DNA of 64,000 bases from Exilibacterium tricleocarpae (GTDB lineage: Bacteria; Pseudomonadota; Gammaproteobacteria; Pseudomonadales; Cellvibrionaceae): NCBI RefSeq assembly GCF_007004655.1, contig NZ_ML660098.1, positions 1 to 64,000 of the forward strand. Reading direction: 5' to 3'. Numbering within the stretch: the stretch's first letter is position 1; every line of letters begins with the position of its first letter. Positions 1 through 8,094 of the stretch are shown in pieces. The notes under the pieces are model-generated. The model was not told the DNA's origin, made no database searches, and saw nothing but the letters and a program-made list of their open reading frames with translations. A program made the translations under genes and the position numbers.

Positions 1-277
1 GCCATGTTCTCAGACCCCGGCGGTGTCGCAGCAACTTGCCATAACGTTACTGAGACTGCTGCTTTCCGGTACAAAGCAAGCCGTCAGCTTTCCCATCCGT
101 CGATGATTATCCAATGACCACCACTCTACAATATTTCGGGGCTCAATAAATGGCCTACACTCTCGTTCCACCCTTGCTCCGCACACCTCGTTACCTTGGT
201 CGCACCCGGGCTTCACTACTAACCTGCTGGCTAAGCTTTGGTTGTGGGAGGACTGGAGTGAATTCAATTACCTGCAC
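1..277 (-). mobile_element. possible 5' part of a group II intron RNA, running off the left edge
   Basis: On the minus strand this stretch carries GTGCG-type motifs (for example GTGCGACC) and ends at the window edge with GTCTGAGAACATGGC. That last string resembles the GUCUGAGAA...ACAUGGC element I remember from domain I of group II introns. An 85-codon frame (10-267, TTG start) is open across it, but its composition looks like translated structured RNA. The neighbouring integron cassette array is a known target for such introns. The exact 5' splice site is uncertain; GTGCAGG at 277-271 is one candidate. The reverse transcriptase would lie outside the window, so this is a weak call. Confidence 0.3.
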
Positions 278-309
278 CTCCTGGGTAACATTAATCAATT
301 TCCGAATTT

Positions 310-366
310 ATAAAATTCATCCCAAGACTTCGGATTTATCTCGGCACGAGCTTGCGTTTGTTATGC
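310..366 (-). other. possible attC half-site after the second integron cassette
   Basis: GCATAAC on the minus strand (366-360) overlaps the stop codon of the preceding SUKH-like gene. This is the same arrangement as at the complete attC site at 1126-1120. Beyond it are two small inverted repeats, CTCG/CGAG and CCGAA/TTCGG. A matching GTTATGC end was not found within the next 300 bases, so the site is either degenerate or interrupted by the element at the left edge. Confidence 0.35.
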
Positions 367-1017
367 GTCATTTTCGATTAACCATTTACAGAATGGGTCG
401 TTTGATTCCTCATCTCCAAATTCAGCTGGCTCTTTAACTATTTCAATAGCCTTGGTTGGAATAGAAGTTTGGAACTCATGGACTAACCAATTTTGGTACT
501 TTAGGTTTGGCTGAACCAAAAATTTACTGTTTTTAAAACTCTCTCTGGGCGTATATTCAAAGTCATCATTCCAGCAGATTTCATCATATCCTATTGCAAT
601 TAGCCTCAAAAAATCCAATGGGTCATCACACAAAACGCAAGCGAGCATTGATCCAGAGCCAGAACCGATATGCACGATCTTTTGCTGACCATGATCATCA
701 ATCCAAAAGGCTGCCATAGACCCATCACCGCCAGTTCTTGCGAAGACTCGGAGACGACCTTTTGTATTTTCGTTCATGAAATAGAATAAGTCGCTGTTCT
801 TCTCTGCGTAAAATTCGACAAGAGTCCCACCAGGTCTTTCAGTATCTCCCCACTGAGCACGTAACTCATTTATTGGATATAGATAACCAACCCTTCCATG
901 CTCGGTATCCTCGTAAAAACCATTTTTTTCAATCCATTCAAATAGTTTCACAAAGGCATCTGGAACTTTCATTGGCTCCAGCAAAATTTTTTCAATTTGA
1001 TTGCAAAGGGATTTCAA
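361..1017 (-). CDS. SMI1/KNR4 (SUKH) family-like protein, integron cassette 2
   Basis: A 218-residue cytoplasmic protein with no signal peptide. The middle part (glycine-rich segment, then AAFWIDD, IVHIGSGSGS and DFLRLIAIGYDEICW) resembles the SUKH/SMI1-KNR4 fold, whose bacterial members are mostly immunity proteins against nuclease and other polymorphic toxins. The start is probably TTG at 1017, with AAAGGA just upstream; an ATG at residue 16 is an alternative. The gene lies between an attC site on its 5' side and a half attC site at its stop codon, so it is a promoterless cassette read from the integron promoter. No toxin partner is present in the cassette, so its role as an orphan immunity gene is inferred. 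Confidence 0.6.
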   Translation of the reverse strand: MKSLCNQIEKILLEPMKVPDAFVKLFEWIEKNGFYEDTEHGRVGYLYPINELRAQWGDTERPGGTLVEFYAEKNSDLFYFMNENTKGRLRVFARTGGDGSMAAFWIDDHGQQKIVHIGSGSGSMLACVLCDDPLDFLRLIAIGYDEICWNDDFEYTPRESFKNSKFLVQPNLKYQNWLVHEFQTSIPTKAIEIVKEPAEFGDEESNDPFCKWLIENDA

Positions 1018-1036
1018 TTGCTACGTTTCCTTTAGC

Positions 1037-1126
1037 GCATAACGCAGAGCTAAAGGGCCGGAGGCGTTTTTTGCCGGAGGTCCAGCCCACGTTTTTCGTG
1101 GGCGAGCTTTCAGCGTATTGTTATGC
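1037..1126 (-). other. attC recombination site between cassettes 1 and 2
   Basis: A 90-bp site bounded by GCATAAC (1126-1120 on the minus strand) and GTTATGC (1043-1037), the inverse core sites expected of an integron attC. The inner arms pair well: GCCCACG/CGTGGGC and CCGGAGGC-type complementarity give the usual imperfect hairpin. The site starts at the stop codon of cassette 1 and ends 20 bases before cassette 2, the standard cassette layout. Confidence 0.8.
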
Positions 1127-1459
1127 TCAGTCATGGATATTAATTAGTGAAATAGGGGTATATGAATTTATAGAATCGTCGTAATAAAAACTAACTCTTT
1201 TCTTTGTTGAAATTGCGGTAAGCAACAACGACATTATTGCTTTCGCATTCTCTGTCATCTGCTCCGATTCACCCCACCGATACGAATAATATTTTCCATC
1301 AGTTGTTCTAAAAATCAGCCACTTACTTGCAAACTGGGGATACACTGCATCCACTTCCTTTCCCGGACCAAAAGCAGCCCCATCTGTCCATACCATCGCA
1401 GCAGAAGAGGCTGAAGATACAGAGAGTAGTGTTATAAATATCAAAATTTTAACTTTCAT
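1127..1459 (-). CDS. small exported protein, integron cassette 1
   Basis: A 110-residue protein of unknown function. I start it at ATG 1459 because AAGGAAA lies 8 bases upstream and the product then begins with a clean signal peptide (MKVKILIFITLLSVSSASSAA). An upstream in-frame ATG at 1480 lies inside the cassette core site. The mature part contains WLIFRTTDGKYYSYRWGES and no motif I recognise. The stop codon abuts the attC site, so this is the first cassette of the array, next to attI. Probably periplasmic. Confidence 0.6.
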   Translation of the reverse strand: MKVKILIFITLLSVSSASSAAMVWTDGAAFGPGKEVDAVYPQFASKWLIFRTTDGKYYSYRWGESEQMTENAKAIMSLLLTAISTKKRVSFYYDDSINSYTPISLINIHD

Positions 1460-1476
1460 GATTAACTTTTCCTTGT

Positions 1477-1767
1477 GCATAACAGTTAATTATAAAGCCT
1501 ATGGCTTTATAACACTTTGGCCTTATAACATAGGAGAAAATTCACTGATCGGACTAAAAGCTCCGTGTCACAAGGGACTCAGAGGAGTTCGGTATTTCTG
1601 TTCTCTGGCTAAACAAGCCACCGCTTGACTGCATACCCACCTCTATCTGGCCCACTGAATATAACCGATGTGGCTGGCAAATCAATAGGTTAGGAAGCTT
1701 TGCCCGTTGTTATAAAGCCTGTGGCTTCTGAAAAAGGCGAATTTGACTTAATCACAGCCAAAATATA
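1477..1767. other. attI region and cassette junction
   Basis: GTTATGC on the minus strand (1483-1477) marks the junction of the first cassette with attI. The rest of the interval up to the intI promoter has no gene. It holds a perfect 10-bp inverted repeat (TTATAAAGCC 1490-1499 with GGCTTTATAA 1503-1512). A partial direct copy of the same motif starts at about 1709. Position upstream of intI and orientation fit attI, but the exact integrase binding sites cannot be assigned from sequence alone. Confidence 0.5.
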
Positions 1768-1783
1768 CTGTATTTATACACAG
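1743..1783 (+). promoter_or_regulatory. intI promoter with LexA (SOS) box
   Basis: CTGT-N8-ACAG at 1768-1783 is a perfect gammaproteobacterial LexA box core. It overlaps the -10 region (TATACT 1764-1769 or TACTGT 1766-1771) downstream of TTGACT at 1743-1748. SOS control of integron integrases through such a box is established in Vibrio and class 1 integrons. Ribosome binding site AAGGA follows at about 1787. Confidence 0.8.
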
Positions 1784-1800
1784 GACAAGGATGATTAATC

Positions 1801-2928
1801 ATGGATGATATTCCCCACAAACTACCGGATAAACCAGTCAAATTCCTAGATCAATTACGCCTGAGTATTCGACAGGCAGGGCTCTCCTATCGAACGGAGC
1901 AAACCTATATACATTGGATCAAACGTTTCATCTATTTTCATAACAAGCAACATCCCAAGAGTTTGAACGAAACGTCAATTGAACAATTTTTGAATCACTT
2001 AGCTATCAACCGCCATTGCTCTACCAGTACTCAACGAATCGCATTAAACGCGCTAGTCTACACCTACAAGAGGTTTTTTGGTCTGGACCTACGAGAGTTG
2101 GCGTTTCAACCAGCGCGAATGCACAGACGCTTGCCGGTTGTGTACAGTAAACTCGAGATTACTGCGATACTCGGCCACTTAAAGGGAACGCCCAAGCTCA
2201 TGGTGGAGCTGCTCTATGGCAGCGGCTTGCGAAGCGCGGAGTTGTTATCTTTGCGAATAAAGGACATCGATTTTGGCAGTAGCAATATTATTGTCCGCAG
2301 CGGCAAAGGGGATAAGGACCGCGCCACCATGCTTCCACAACGTCTAATTCCAGGCCTTGAACAACAAATAGCAACGGTTAAAGCGCTGCATGCCCAGGAT
2401 ATAGCTGATGGTTTTGGTGAGGTATATCTACCGGATGCCCTGGCACGCAAGTACCCAAGAGCGGCAACGGAAACGGCGTGGCAGTTCTTATTCCCCTCAA
2501 GCAGGATCGGGCGAGACCCACGCTCCGGAGTAGAAAGACGCCACCACTTGCACCCAACGGCGTTAACTAAACAAATACGAAAAGCTGTTCGAGCTGCCGG
2601 AATAAACAAGCCTGCTAGAGCTCATTCATTTCGCCACAGTTTCGCTACTCACTTACTCGAAGCAGGTTACGATTTGCGAACCATACAGGAGTTATTGGGG
2701 TGCTCGGACATTACTACAACTGAGATTTATACGCACGTCATCAATCGTGAGGGCAAGGGCATTTCTGCCGCTTCGGATTGGAGCCCATGGCTGGGTTGTA
2801 CCCCTGCCCAGGTTTCCGGTCGTGGCGTCCATTCGCCCTCACCAAAATACTGGGCAATAAGGTTACCCAGGCTCCCCTCATACACTTCATTTGCAGCACT
2901 CTCGCCTCCGTCATTGAAGTGCGCTTGA
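1801..2928 (+). CDS. intI: integron integrase IntI (tyrosine recombinase) with replaced C-terminus
   Basis: A 375-codon frame whose first ~320 residues are a typical integron integrase. It has the N-terminal SAM-like DNA-binding domain, then catalytic R in GSGLRSAEL, the HSFRH box and the nucleophile region TTTEIYTHV. The IntI-specific insert before box II is present (LFPSSRIGRDPRSGVERRHHLHP). After NREGKG the usual short IntI tail is missing. The frame instead runs into 200 bases that are antisense to the 3' end of the neighbouring metallopeptidase gene. The active residues are all present, so activity is possible, but the tail looks like a rearrangement product. Transcription is likely repressed by LexA. 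It would recombine attI with the attC sites of the cassettes at 361-1459. Confidence 0.85.
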   Translation: MDDIPHKLPDKPVKFLDQLRLSIRQAGLSYRTEQTYIHWIKRFIYFHNKQHPKSLNETSIEQFLNHLAINRHCSTSTQRIALNALVYTYKRFFGLDLRELAFQPARMHRRLPVVYSKLEITAILGHLKGTPKLMVELLYGSGLRSAELLSLRIKDIDFGSSNIIVRSGKGDKDRATMLPQRLIPGLEQQIATVKALHAQDIADGFGEVYLPDALARKYPRAATETAWQFLFPSSRIGRDPRSGVERRHHLHPTALTKQIRKAVRAAGINKPARAHSFRHSFATHLLEAGYDLRTIQELLGCSDITTTEIYTHVINREGKGISAASDWSPWLGCTPAQVSGRGVHSPSPKYWAIRLPRLPSYTSFAALSPPSLKCA

Positions 2929-3701
2929 TTGGCGAACGCTATAAAGTTGTCATAGTCTTGGGATAGTGAATGAACCGCAAATTGTGCTAAATGATAGCTG
3001 AGTTCCTGCCCTTTGTCCGGACGATAGAATGAATCGCCCGACCAGAATTCTTGTATTTCTTTGTCACCCCAGAACGACTGATGCTGTGCATATAGCTCAT
3101 CGTTCATTTCTAGCGGGGCAGACCCGGTAAGCATATTTTCAATCGTTACTGCAATACCTTCATTCAGCCAGGTTGGAATGGGCAAATGCGACAACAGCGC
3201 ATGGGTCATTTCGTGCGCCGCTATACTTTCAGCATGGGCAAGCTCTCGATGTGGAAACGCAAAGTGCCCATATCCTTGGTTAAGATAGACTCCCGAACTG
3301 AGGCCATATGTTCCATCTTTATCATAGAAATCAGATAAATAAGAGTAATACATATCTATATCGTCAAAAATTAGAACGACATATTTCCCATCACCTTCAT
3401 CCGACGCAATTCCGGGTAGCATCTTTACAATACGCTTGAGCGTTCGCTCAAGGAATTTCTGAAAAATAGTTACGTATTTGCTGGATTCCGAGGTCAAAAT
3501 AATAAAATTGTCCGACTCATAAACTGAATAACTTGAGTCCAAGACGGATATCAGCCGCTGCATCCATGATCTGGCAATACTGCACCAAAGTTTATGCTGG
3601 TCGATATCGCGAAAGTTTTCCTCTGCAACAGCGGCGATAGCGCCCCAGTCAGGCCTGGGGAACTCATCGACCATTTGAAAATGTTGTTCAATCCATTCCA
3701 T
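2727..3701 (-). CDS. peptidase MA-like zinc metallopeptidase
   Basis: About 324 residues from ATG 3701, chosen over the longer frame because GGAG lies 6 bases upstream. Residues near 163 give AAHEMTHALL, an HExxH zinc motif, followed about 15 residues later by WLNEGIAV with the third-ligand glutamate of gluzincins. This is the pattern of the peptidase MA superfamily. There is no clear signal peptide, so it is probably cytoplasmic. The substrate is unknown. The last ~65 codons lie opposite the 3' end of intI and the annotated stop sits in integrase sequence, so the natural C-terminus (perhaps soon after GEWTPRPETW) has been lost or fused. It is transcribed toward intI. Confidence 0.6.
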   Translation of the reverse strand: MEWIEQHFQMVDEFPRPDWGAIAAVAEENFRDIDQHKLWCSIARSWMQRLISVLDSSYSVYESDNFIILTSESSKYVTIFQKFLERTLKRIVKMLPGIASDEGDGKYVVLIFDDIDMYYSYLSDFYDKDGTYGLSSGVYLNQGYGHFAFPHRELAHAESIAAHEMTHALLSHLPIPTWLNEGIAVTIENMLTGSAPLEMNDELYAQHQSFWGDKEIQEFWSGDSFYRPDKGQELSYHLAQFAVHSLSQDYDNFIAFANQAHFNDGGESAANEVYEGSLGNLIAQYFGEGEWTPRPETWAGVQPSHGLQSEAAEMPLPSRLMTCV

Positions 3702-4312
3702 CTTTATCTCCACTTTAATACAACGCCAGGCGTTGCACCGTTTCAGTGATTTATTATATTTCTTAGTAATTCTTCCATCATTTCGGATCATTCCTTGCAG
3801 CATTATAAGGAAGTCGATCCGCGTGGGCTTAAAATTTCTGTGCCGACAAGTCTTCAACTAACGCAAACTATGGGTACTATTGCGGTGTGCAACGAAAACT
3901 TTATTGAGCGAGAAAAAGTAGTATAAATTTACTTTGGCCTTGATGGTAGTCTTTATAACAGATCAAAAGAAATGCCGCTAACAGGAAGTTTTATACCCTT
4001 GCCATTACCCCCCAAAAGAATGAGTGGCAACTGATACAAGATGATCGAATAAGGAAGTGTTTATAATACCTATTTGTCCCAGTTTATCGGCTCTGATAGA
4101 ATTGCGCCTCTAGCTAAGCTATTGATTTTTTTTAAGAAAGTAAAACTCTTCTATGAATATTCATTGCGAAAAGGAGATAGTGGGAAAAATGTCTTTTGAT
4201 CTAATTGTTATGCGAAAAGAAAGCACTTTAATAAACTGACATTGGTATACGTACGGATACGATAAAAGGTCCTACGGAAGGAGGTGGCGGCGGAAAACGT
4301 GGCCATTCAAAT
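3702..4312. other. gene-free stretch between the metallopeptidase and ilvD region
   Basis: This AT-richer interval holds the start region of the minus-strand metallopeptidase. No open frame, repeat or RNA gene could be supported in it. Its base composition differs from ilvD to the right and resembles the integron-side DNA to the left, so it may belong to the accessory segment. Confidence 0.4.
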
Positions 4313-4435
4313 ATGGAGCATTGGGTTACCACTGAAGAGCTTAAAGAATCAAGCAGGACACCTCGTCGCAAAAATGAAGAGAGAGAAATACACCAGGAGC
4401 TGGAAAACCATGACAAGAATGACGCGAATGGATAA
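4313..4435 (+). CDS. possible small charged protein or gene remnant
   Basis: A 40-codon frame starting MEHWVTTEELKESS and ending in a highly charged tail (RRKNEEREIHQ...NDANG). The same frame is open upstream to position 4229 and reads as plausible protein (KGPTEGGGGGKRGH), but without a start codon. It may be the surviving 3' part of a longer gene. It has no strong ribosome binding site at the right distance. Function unknown. Confidence 0.3.
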   Translation: MEHWVTTEELKESSRTPRRKNEEREIHQELENHDKNDANG

Positions 4436-4596
4436 AGTTATTCTCAAGTGAGGTACAATATTCACAGCATATTCTGCCCAGGACCTGCACACCTCCCGCG
4501 AGCACACACAGGGGCCTTTAAGGGTATTGCCGCAACATGCAGTAATGTACAGTGCAGGCGAGTAGACCAGAACACACACAACAGAGGACTTATCTT

Positions 4597-6279
4597 ATGG
4601 CGGCGGATAAACGGCGCAAATATTCCAGTACGGTTGTCGATGGCGTTACCAAGGCGCCGGCCAGGTCCATGCTGCGGGCAGTGGGCTTTAGCGACGCCGA
4701 TTTTGACAAGCCGCAGGTCGGTATCGCCTCCACCTGGAGTAATCTCACCCCCTGCAATATGCATATCAACCAACTGGCCGAGGAGGCCGCCCGGGGAGCC
4801 GATGAGGCCGGCGGCAAGAGCCTGATTTTCAACACCATCACTATTTCCGACGGTATCGCCAACGGCACCGTGGGTATGAAGTACTCGCTGGTGTCCCGCG
4901 AAGTCATCGCCGACTCCATTGAAACCGTTGCCGGCTGCGAGGGCTTCGACGGCCTGGTGGCAATCGGCGGCTGTGACAAGAATATGCCCGGCTGCATGAT
5001 CGGCCTGGCACGGCTCAACCGGCCGGCGGTGTTCGTCTACGGCGGCACCATCCGCCCGGGCGCCAATCACACCGATATCATCTCGGTATTCGAGGCCGTG
5101 GGCGCCCACGCCAAAGGCGATAAAACCCTGCTCGAGGTCAAGCAGATCGAGGAGACGGCCATCCCCGGTCCCGGCTCCTGTGGCGGCATGTACACGGCCA
5201 ACACCATGGCCTCAGCCATTGAGGCCATGGGTATGAGCCTGCCGGGCAGCTCGGCCCAGGATGCGGTATCGGACAATAAAACCAATGACTGCCGCGCCGC
5301 CGGTGCCGCCGTGCTGCAGTTGCTGGAAAAGGACCTCAAGCCCAGCGATATCATGACCCGGGAAGCCTTCGAAAACGCCATCACCGTGGTCATCACCCTG
5401 GGCGGCTCCACCAATGCGGTGCTGCACCTGCTGGCCATGGCACAGGCGGTCGGGGTGTCGCTGACACTGGACGACTTTGCCCGGCTCGGCAAGCGCGTGC
5501 CGGTGCTGGCCGACCTGCGCCCCAGCGGCCGCTATATGATGTCGGAACTGGTGGCCATCGGCGGCATCCAGCCACTGATGAAAACCCTGCTCGATGCCGG
5601 CATGCTGCACGGTGACTGTATGACCGTAACCGGCAAGACCCTGGCGGAGAACCTCGCCGGTACCGAGCCCTATCCGCAGGATCAGACCATTATCCGCCCC
5701 TTGAGCGAGCCGATCAAAGCGGACAGTCATTTGCGCATTCTTTACGGCAACTTAGCCCCCACCGGCGCGGTGGCCAAAATTACCGGTAAAGAAGGGTTGA
5801 CCTTCAGCGGCCGCGCCCGGGTCTTTCACTCCGAGGAGGAAACCCTCGAGCGTATCCTCGACGGCACTGTCAAAGCCGGGGACGTGCTGGTCATCCGCTA
5901 CGAGGGCCCGCAGGGCGGCCCGGGCATGCGCGAGATGCTCAGCCCCACTTCGGCCATTATGGGCAAGGGACTCGGGGAGGATGTGGCGCTGATTACCGAC
6001 GGGCGCTTCTCCGGCGGCAGTCACGGTTTCGTGGTCGGCCATGTGACGCCGGAGGCACAGCAGGGCGGCCCCATTGCGATTGTCGAGGACGGCGATGAAA
6101 TTGTTATCGATGCCGAGTCCAATGAATTGACCCTGAAGCTGCCGCAAGCGGAGATCGATGCGCGCCTGTCGCGCTGGCAGGCACCGCCGCTGCGCTACCG
6201 GCGCGGGGTGCTGGCGAAGTATGCGCGGGGGGTTAATTCGGCGTCGCTGGGTGCGGTAACTGATGCTTTCGAATCCTAG
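4597..6279 (+). CDS. ilvD: dihydroxy-acid dehydratase
   Basis: A 560-residue cytoplasmic Fe-S enzyme converting 2,3-dihydroxy-isovalerate and -methylvalerate to the 2-keto acids, the third common step of valine and isoleucine synthesis. The three cysteines typical of the cluster site are visible: C53 (TPCNMH), C126 (GGCDKNMPG) and C195 ([10 protein letters not shown]). The C-terminal [19 protein letters not shown] signature is also present. Start ATG 4597 follows AGAGGA and matches the family N-terminus; an in-frame upstream start is possible but poorly supported. The length fits the roughly 560-residue IlvD branch. It stands alone, with no ilv neighbours. Its high-GC codon use contrasts with the integron segment to the left, so the accessory/backbone boundary probably lies at about 4.4 kb. 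Confidence 0.95.
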   Translation: MAADKRRKYSSTVVDGVTKAPARSMLRAVGFSDADFDKPQVGIASTWSNLTPCNMHINQLAEEAARGADEAGGKSLIFNTITISDGIANGTVGMKYSLVSREVIADSIETVAGCEGFDGLVAIGGCDKNMPGCMIGLARLNRPAVFVYGGTIRPGANHTDIISVFEAVGAHAKGDKTLLEVKQIEETAIPGPGSCGGMYTANTMASAIEAMGMSLPGSSAQDAVSDNKTNDCRAAGAAVLQLLEKDLKPSDIMTREAFENAITVVITLGGSTNAVLHLLAMAQAVGVSLTLDDFARLGKRVPVLADLRPSGRYMMSELVAIGGIQPLMKTLLDAGMLHGDCMTVTGKTLAENLAGTEPYPQDQTIIRPLSEPIKADSHLRILYGNLAPTGAVAKITGKEGLTFSGRARVFHSEEETLERILDGTVKAGDVLVIRYEGPQGGPGMREMLSPTSAIMGKGLGEDVALITDGRFSGGSHGFVVGHVTPEAQQGGPIAIVEDGDEIVIDAESNELTLKLPQAEIDARLSRWQAPPLRYRRGVLAKYARGVNSASLGAVTDAFES

Positions 6280-6317
6280 TCAAGCGGTTTCGAACTTGAT
6301 TAAGAGTATCGGAGAGA

Positions 6318-6378
6318 GGTCTGCCGCCGGGTAGAGCTTTCAGAAACTTTCAAACTTTCGACAGCAGGGATGCTGTCG
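6318..6378 (+). repeat. hairpin repeat element, left half
   Basis: A 30-bp arm starting GGTCTGCC and ending CTTTCAGAAAC (6318-6347) is followed by the palindrome CGACAGCAGGGATGCTGTCG (6359-6378). The same order, arm then palindrome, occurs in complete elements at 49984-50195 and 59261-59372. Here no right arm is found, so this copy is truncated. It lies just 3' of ilvD and may also act as a terminator. Confidence 0.6.
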
Positions 6379-6443
6379 GGCAGTCCCTCGACAGCAATTC
6401 GCCCGGTTGAGAGGCAATATGCTATTTCCCTAAAGCCGCGTAT

Positions 6444-7511
6444 CTACCTGCGGTGCCGATTATCCTGTTCGCGGATTTCCGTCCCGGTTTTTTCACTGTG
6501 TTTGGTATGACCGGCCAAACCACTCTGCCAACCCTTGGCCAGGTTCCAAAACAACCCGAAGCCGTGGCCGATTCTGTGATCATAAAAAGACTTGAAACCG
6601 TATTGCTCGGTCTGGATAAAGGTATTGCCGGCGGAGTCGCCATATTGACTGCGCCTGTTGGGCACCATACCGACGAGAATATGGCCGATAAGACCGCCAG
6701 GCAGATCGATCCCCAACTGTGGTAGCACGTCCCGCTCATAGTGGGAGGTCTGCCGCTTTTCCGGCCGTCTCGAACCCACACCCGGCCCCCGCGGACTGTC
6801 GGAAGAAGACAAATTGGTTGGCACCGGCTCGATTTGGGCACCGGTGAAATACTCCCACCAACTTCTCTTGCGCAGTTTGGCAATACCCCTGTGGGCGGCG
6901 ATCCGAAAAATATCGTGATAAACCGCACCGCCGTCTTCAAATACGATATGGGCACCCTTGTGAAACTGATCCACCACGGATGGTCCCATGTTTGCGAGAA
7001 TACGCTGTTGCAGCACATTCAAAATTTCCAGATAGGGCGCGTTTTCCGGCCGCGACAGAACCTGCAATATAGCATCTAGCCTGGCCTGCTCTTCCTCCTC
7101 CAGCCCGCCTCCAACAACCGAGCCAGAACGATCCACGGCGCTGTGTGTGTAGACCGGATAAGCGCCATAGGCAAGATTTAGAGGATTGACTGCGCCGCCT
7201 CTATAGAAATACCGCGTTTCGTCCAACAGCGTATAGGTCCTATCAGGTCTCTCTTGATGCCAAAGGTACTCATTATTCCGTTTTTCAAAAAACTTACCCT
7301 GAATAACGGCAGAACCCGGCGGTATGGACTGCTCAGAAGCCGGTCTTATACCCGCCTCCTTAGAAGGGCCAGCCCGATAGCCATAGCGACACCGCACCAC
7401 AGCATCGGTATCATCAGCTATAGGTTTCATACTATGGGTATCGGCAGCTTTTGTTTCCACGTTGGAAAACCCCCGCGCCTGCTTTGTCAACGCGTGCCTG
7501 ATCATCGGCAA
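6444..7511 (-). CDS. unknown protein at the end of the injection-system operon, candidate cargo
   Basis: About 355 residues with no family I recognise. The annotated start is a TTG with an ATG two codons later, and neither has a good ribosome binding site. The N-terminal ~70 residues are low-complexity and basic. The middle (SRPENAPYLEILNVLQQRI...VVDQFHKGAHIVFEDGG) looks folded and mostly helical. The C-terminal part is rich in His, Gly and aromatic residues (QYGFKSFYDHRIGHGFGLFWN). It has no signal peptide and no transmembrane segment. It is the last gene of the contractile injection operon, directly behind the toxin-immunity pair, the usual place for eCIS cargo. A cargo role is inferred from position only. 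The 140-bp gap upstream has no feature. Confidence 0.5.
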   Translation of the reverse strand: MPMIRHALTKQARGFSNVETKAADTHSMKPIADDTDAVVRCRYGYRAGPSKEAGIRPASEQSIPPGSAVIQGKFFEKRNNEYLWHQERPDRTYTLLDETRYFYRGGAVNPLNLAYGAYPVYTHSAVDRSGSVVGGGLEEEEQARLDAILQVLSRPENAPYLEILNVLQQRILANMGPSVVDQFHKGAHIVFEDGGAVYHDIFRIAAHRGIAKLRKRSWWEYFTGAQIEPVPTNLSSSDSPRGPGVGSRRPEKRQTSHYERDVLPQLGIDLPGGLIGHILVGMVPNRRSQYGDSAGNTFIQTEQYGFKSFYDHRIGHGFGLFWNLAKGWQSGLAGHTKHSEKTGTEIREQDNRHRR

Positions 7512-7650
7512 CCCGCTGTGTAGTCCAGACTCATGCTTTTCATTTCAATATCGTTAAACCAGGTTTGAGACCCACTTGGCTATACCGCAACTCAGCCCCA
7601 GACATTACCCGCCAGCCTTATTTTTTCCAGCTTTTCCCCTCGGTTGAAAA

Positions 7651-8094
7651 TCATCCGAATCCATTGATAAAGACATTAAACGATGAAGCCACCAGCAGAC
7701 AGTCTCTGTTTGGCAGCGGCGTATCGGCAGGCAACTCCGTTTCATGCAGCCAAAAATAGATCTGGCCCAGACAAGTGCCTTTGACACCAATAGCAACCAG
7801 ATTGCCAAATGGGTCAGCAGCTATGGGCAGTAAATCACTGTGCAGACAACCTCGATAAGCCTTAGCAAGATCAACAAGACTATCCTCTTTGTCTTCAATG
7901 GAAAAAAACCAATTGAGGACTTCACGGGTTTTTCCATCCGCAAACCGAAAGGTATTCGGTACCGGCTCACCGCCGTTATGCTTAAGCAGAAAATCCCGGT
8001 AAGGTTGCGGCAAAAGCAGCCCGAGTTCTTTTTCTGCCTGACGTAGTTGCGCCGGAGAAACAGGCGCTGCGGTGGAATTAATTATAGGTATCAT
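7651..8094 (-). CDS. SUKH (SMI1/KNR4) immunity protein
   Basis: A 147-residue cytoplasmic protein. The N-terminal pattern AQLRQAEKELGLLLPQPYRDFLLKHNGG is the classical SMI1/KNR4 opening, and LLPIAADPFGNLVAIGVKG is the conserved core. SUKH proteins are established immunity factors for nuclease toxins of polymorphic and secreted toxin systems. The ATG overlaps the stop codon of the upstream DUF4157-WHH gene by one base (TAATG), implying translational coupling. It most likely neutralises that nuclease in the producer cell. Confidence 0.9.
   Translation of the reverse strand: MIPIINSTAAPVSPAQLRQAEKELGLLLPQPYRDFLLKHNGGEPVPNTFRFADGKTREVLNWFFSIEDKEDSLVDLAKAYRGCLHSDLLPIAADPFGNLVAIGVKGTCLGQIYFWLHETELPADTPLPNRDCLLVASSFNVFINGFG

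Noticed and set aside
10-267. 85-codon protein gene with a fair ribosome binding site
   Set aside because: The predicted peptide lacks ordinary protein character, and the DNA looks more like structured intron RNA.
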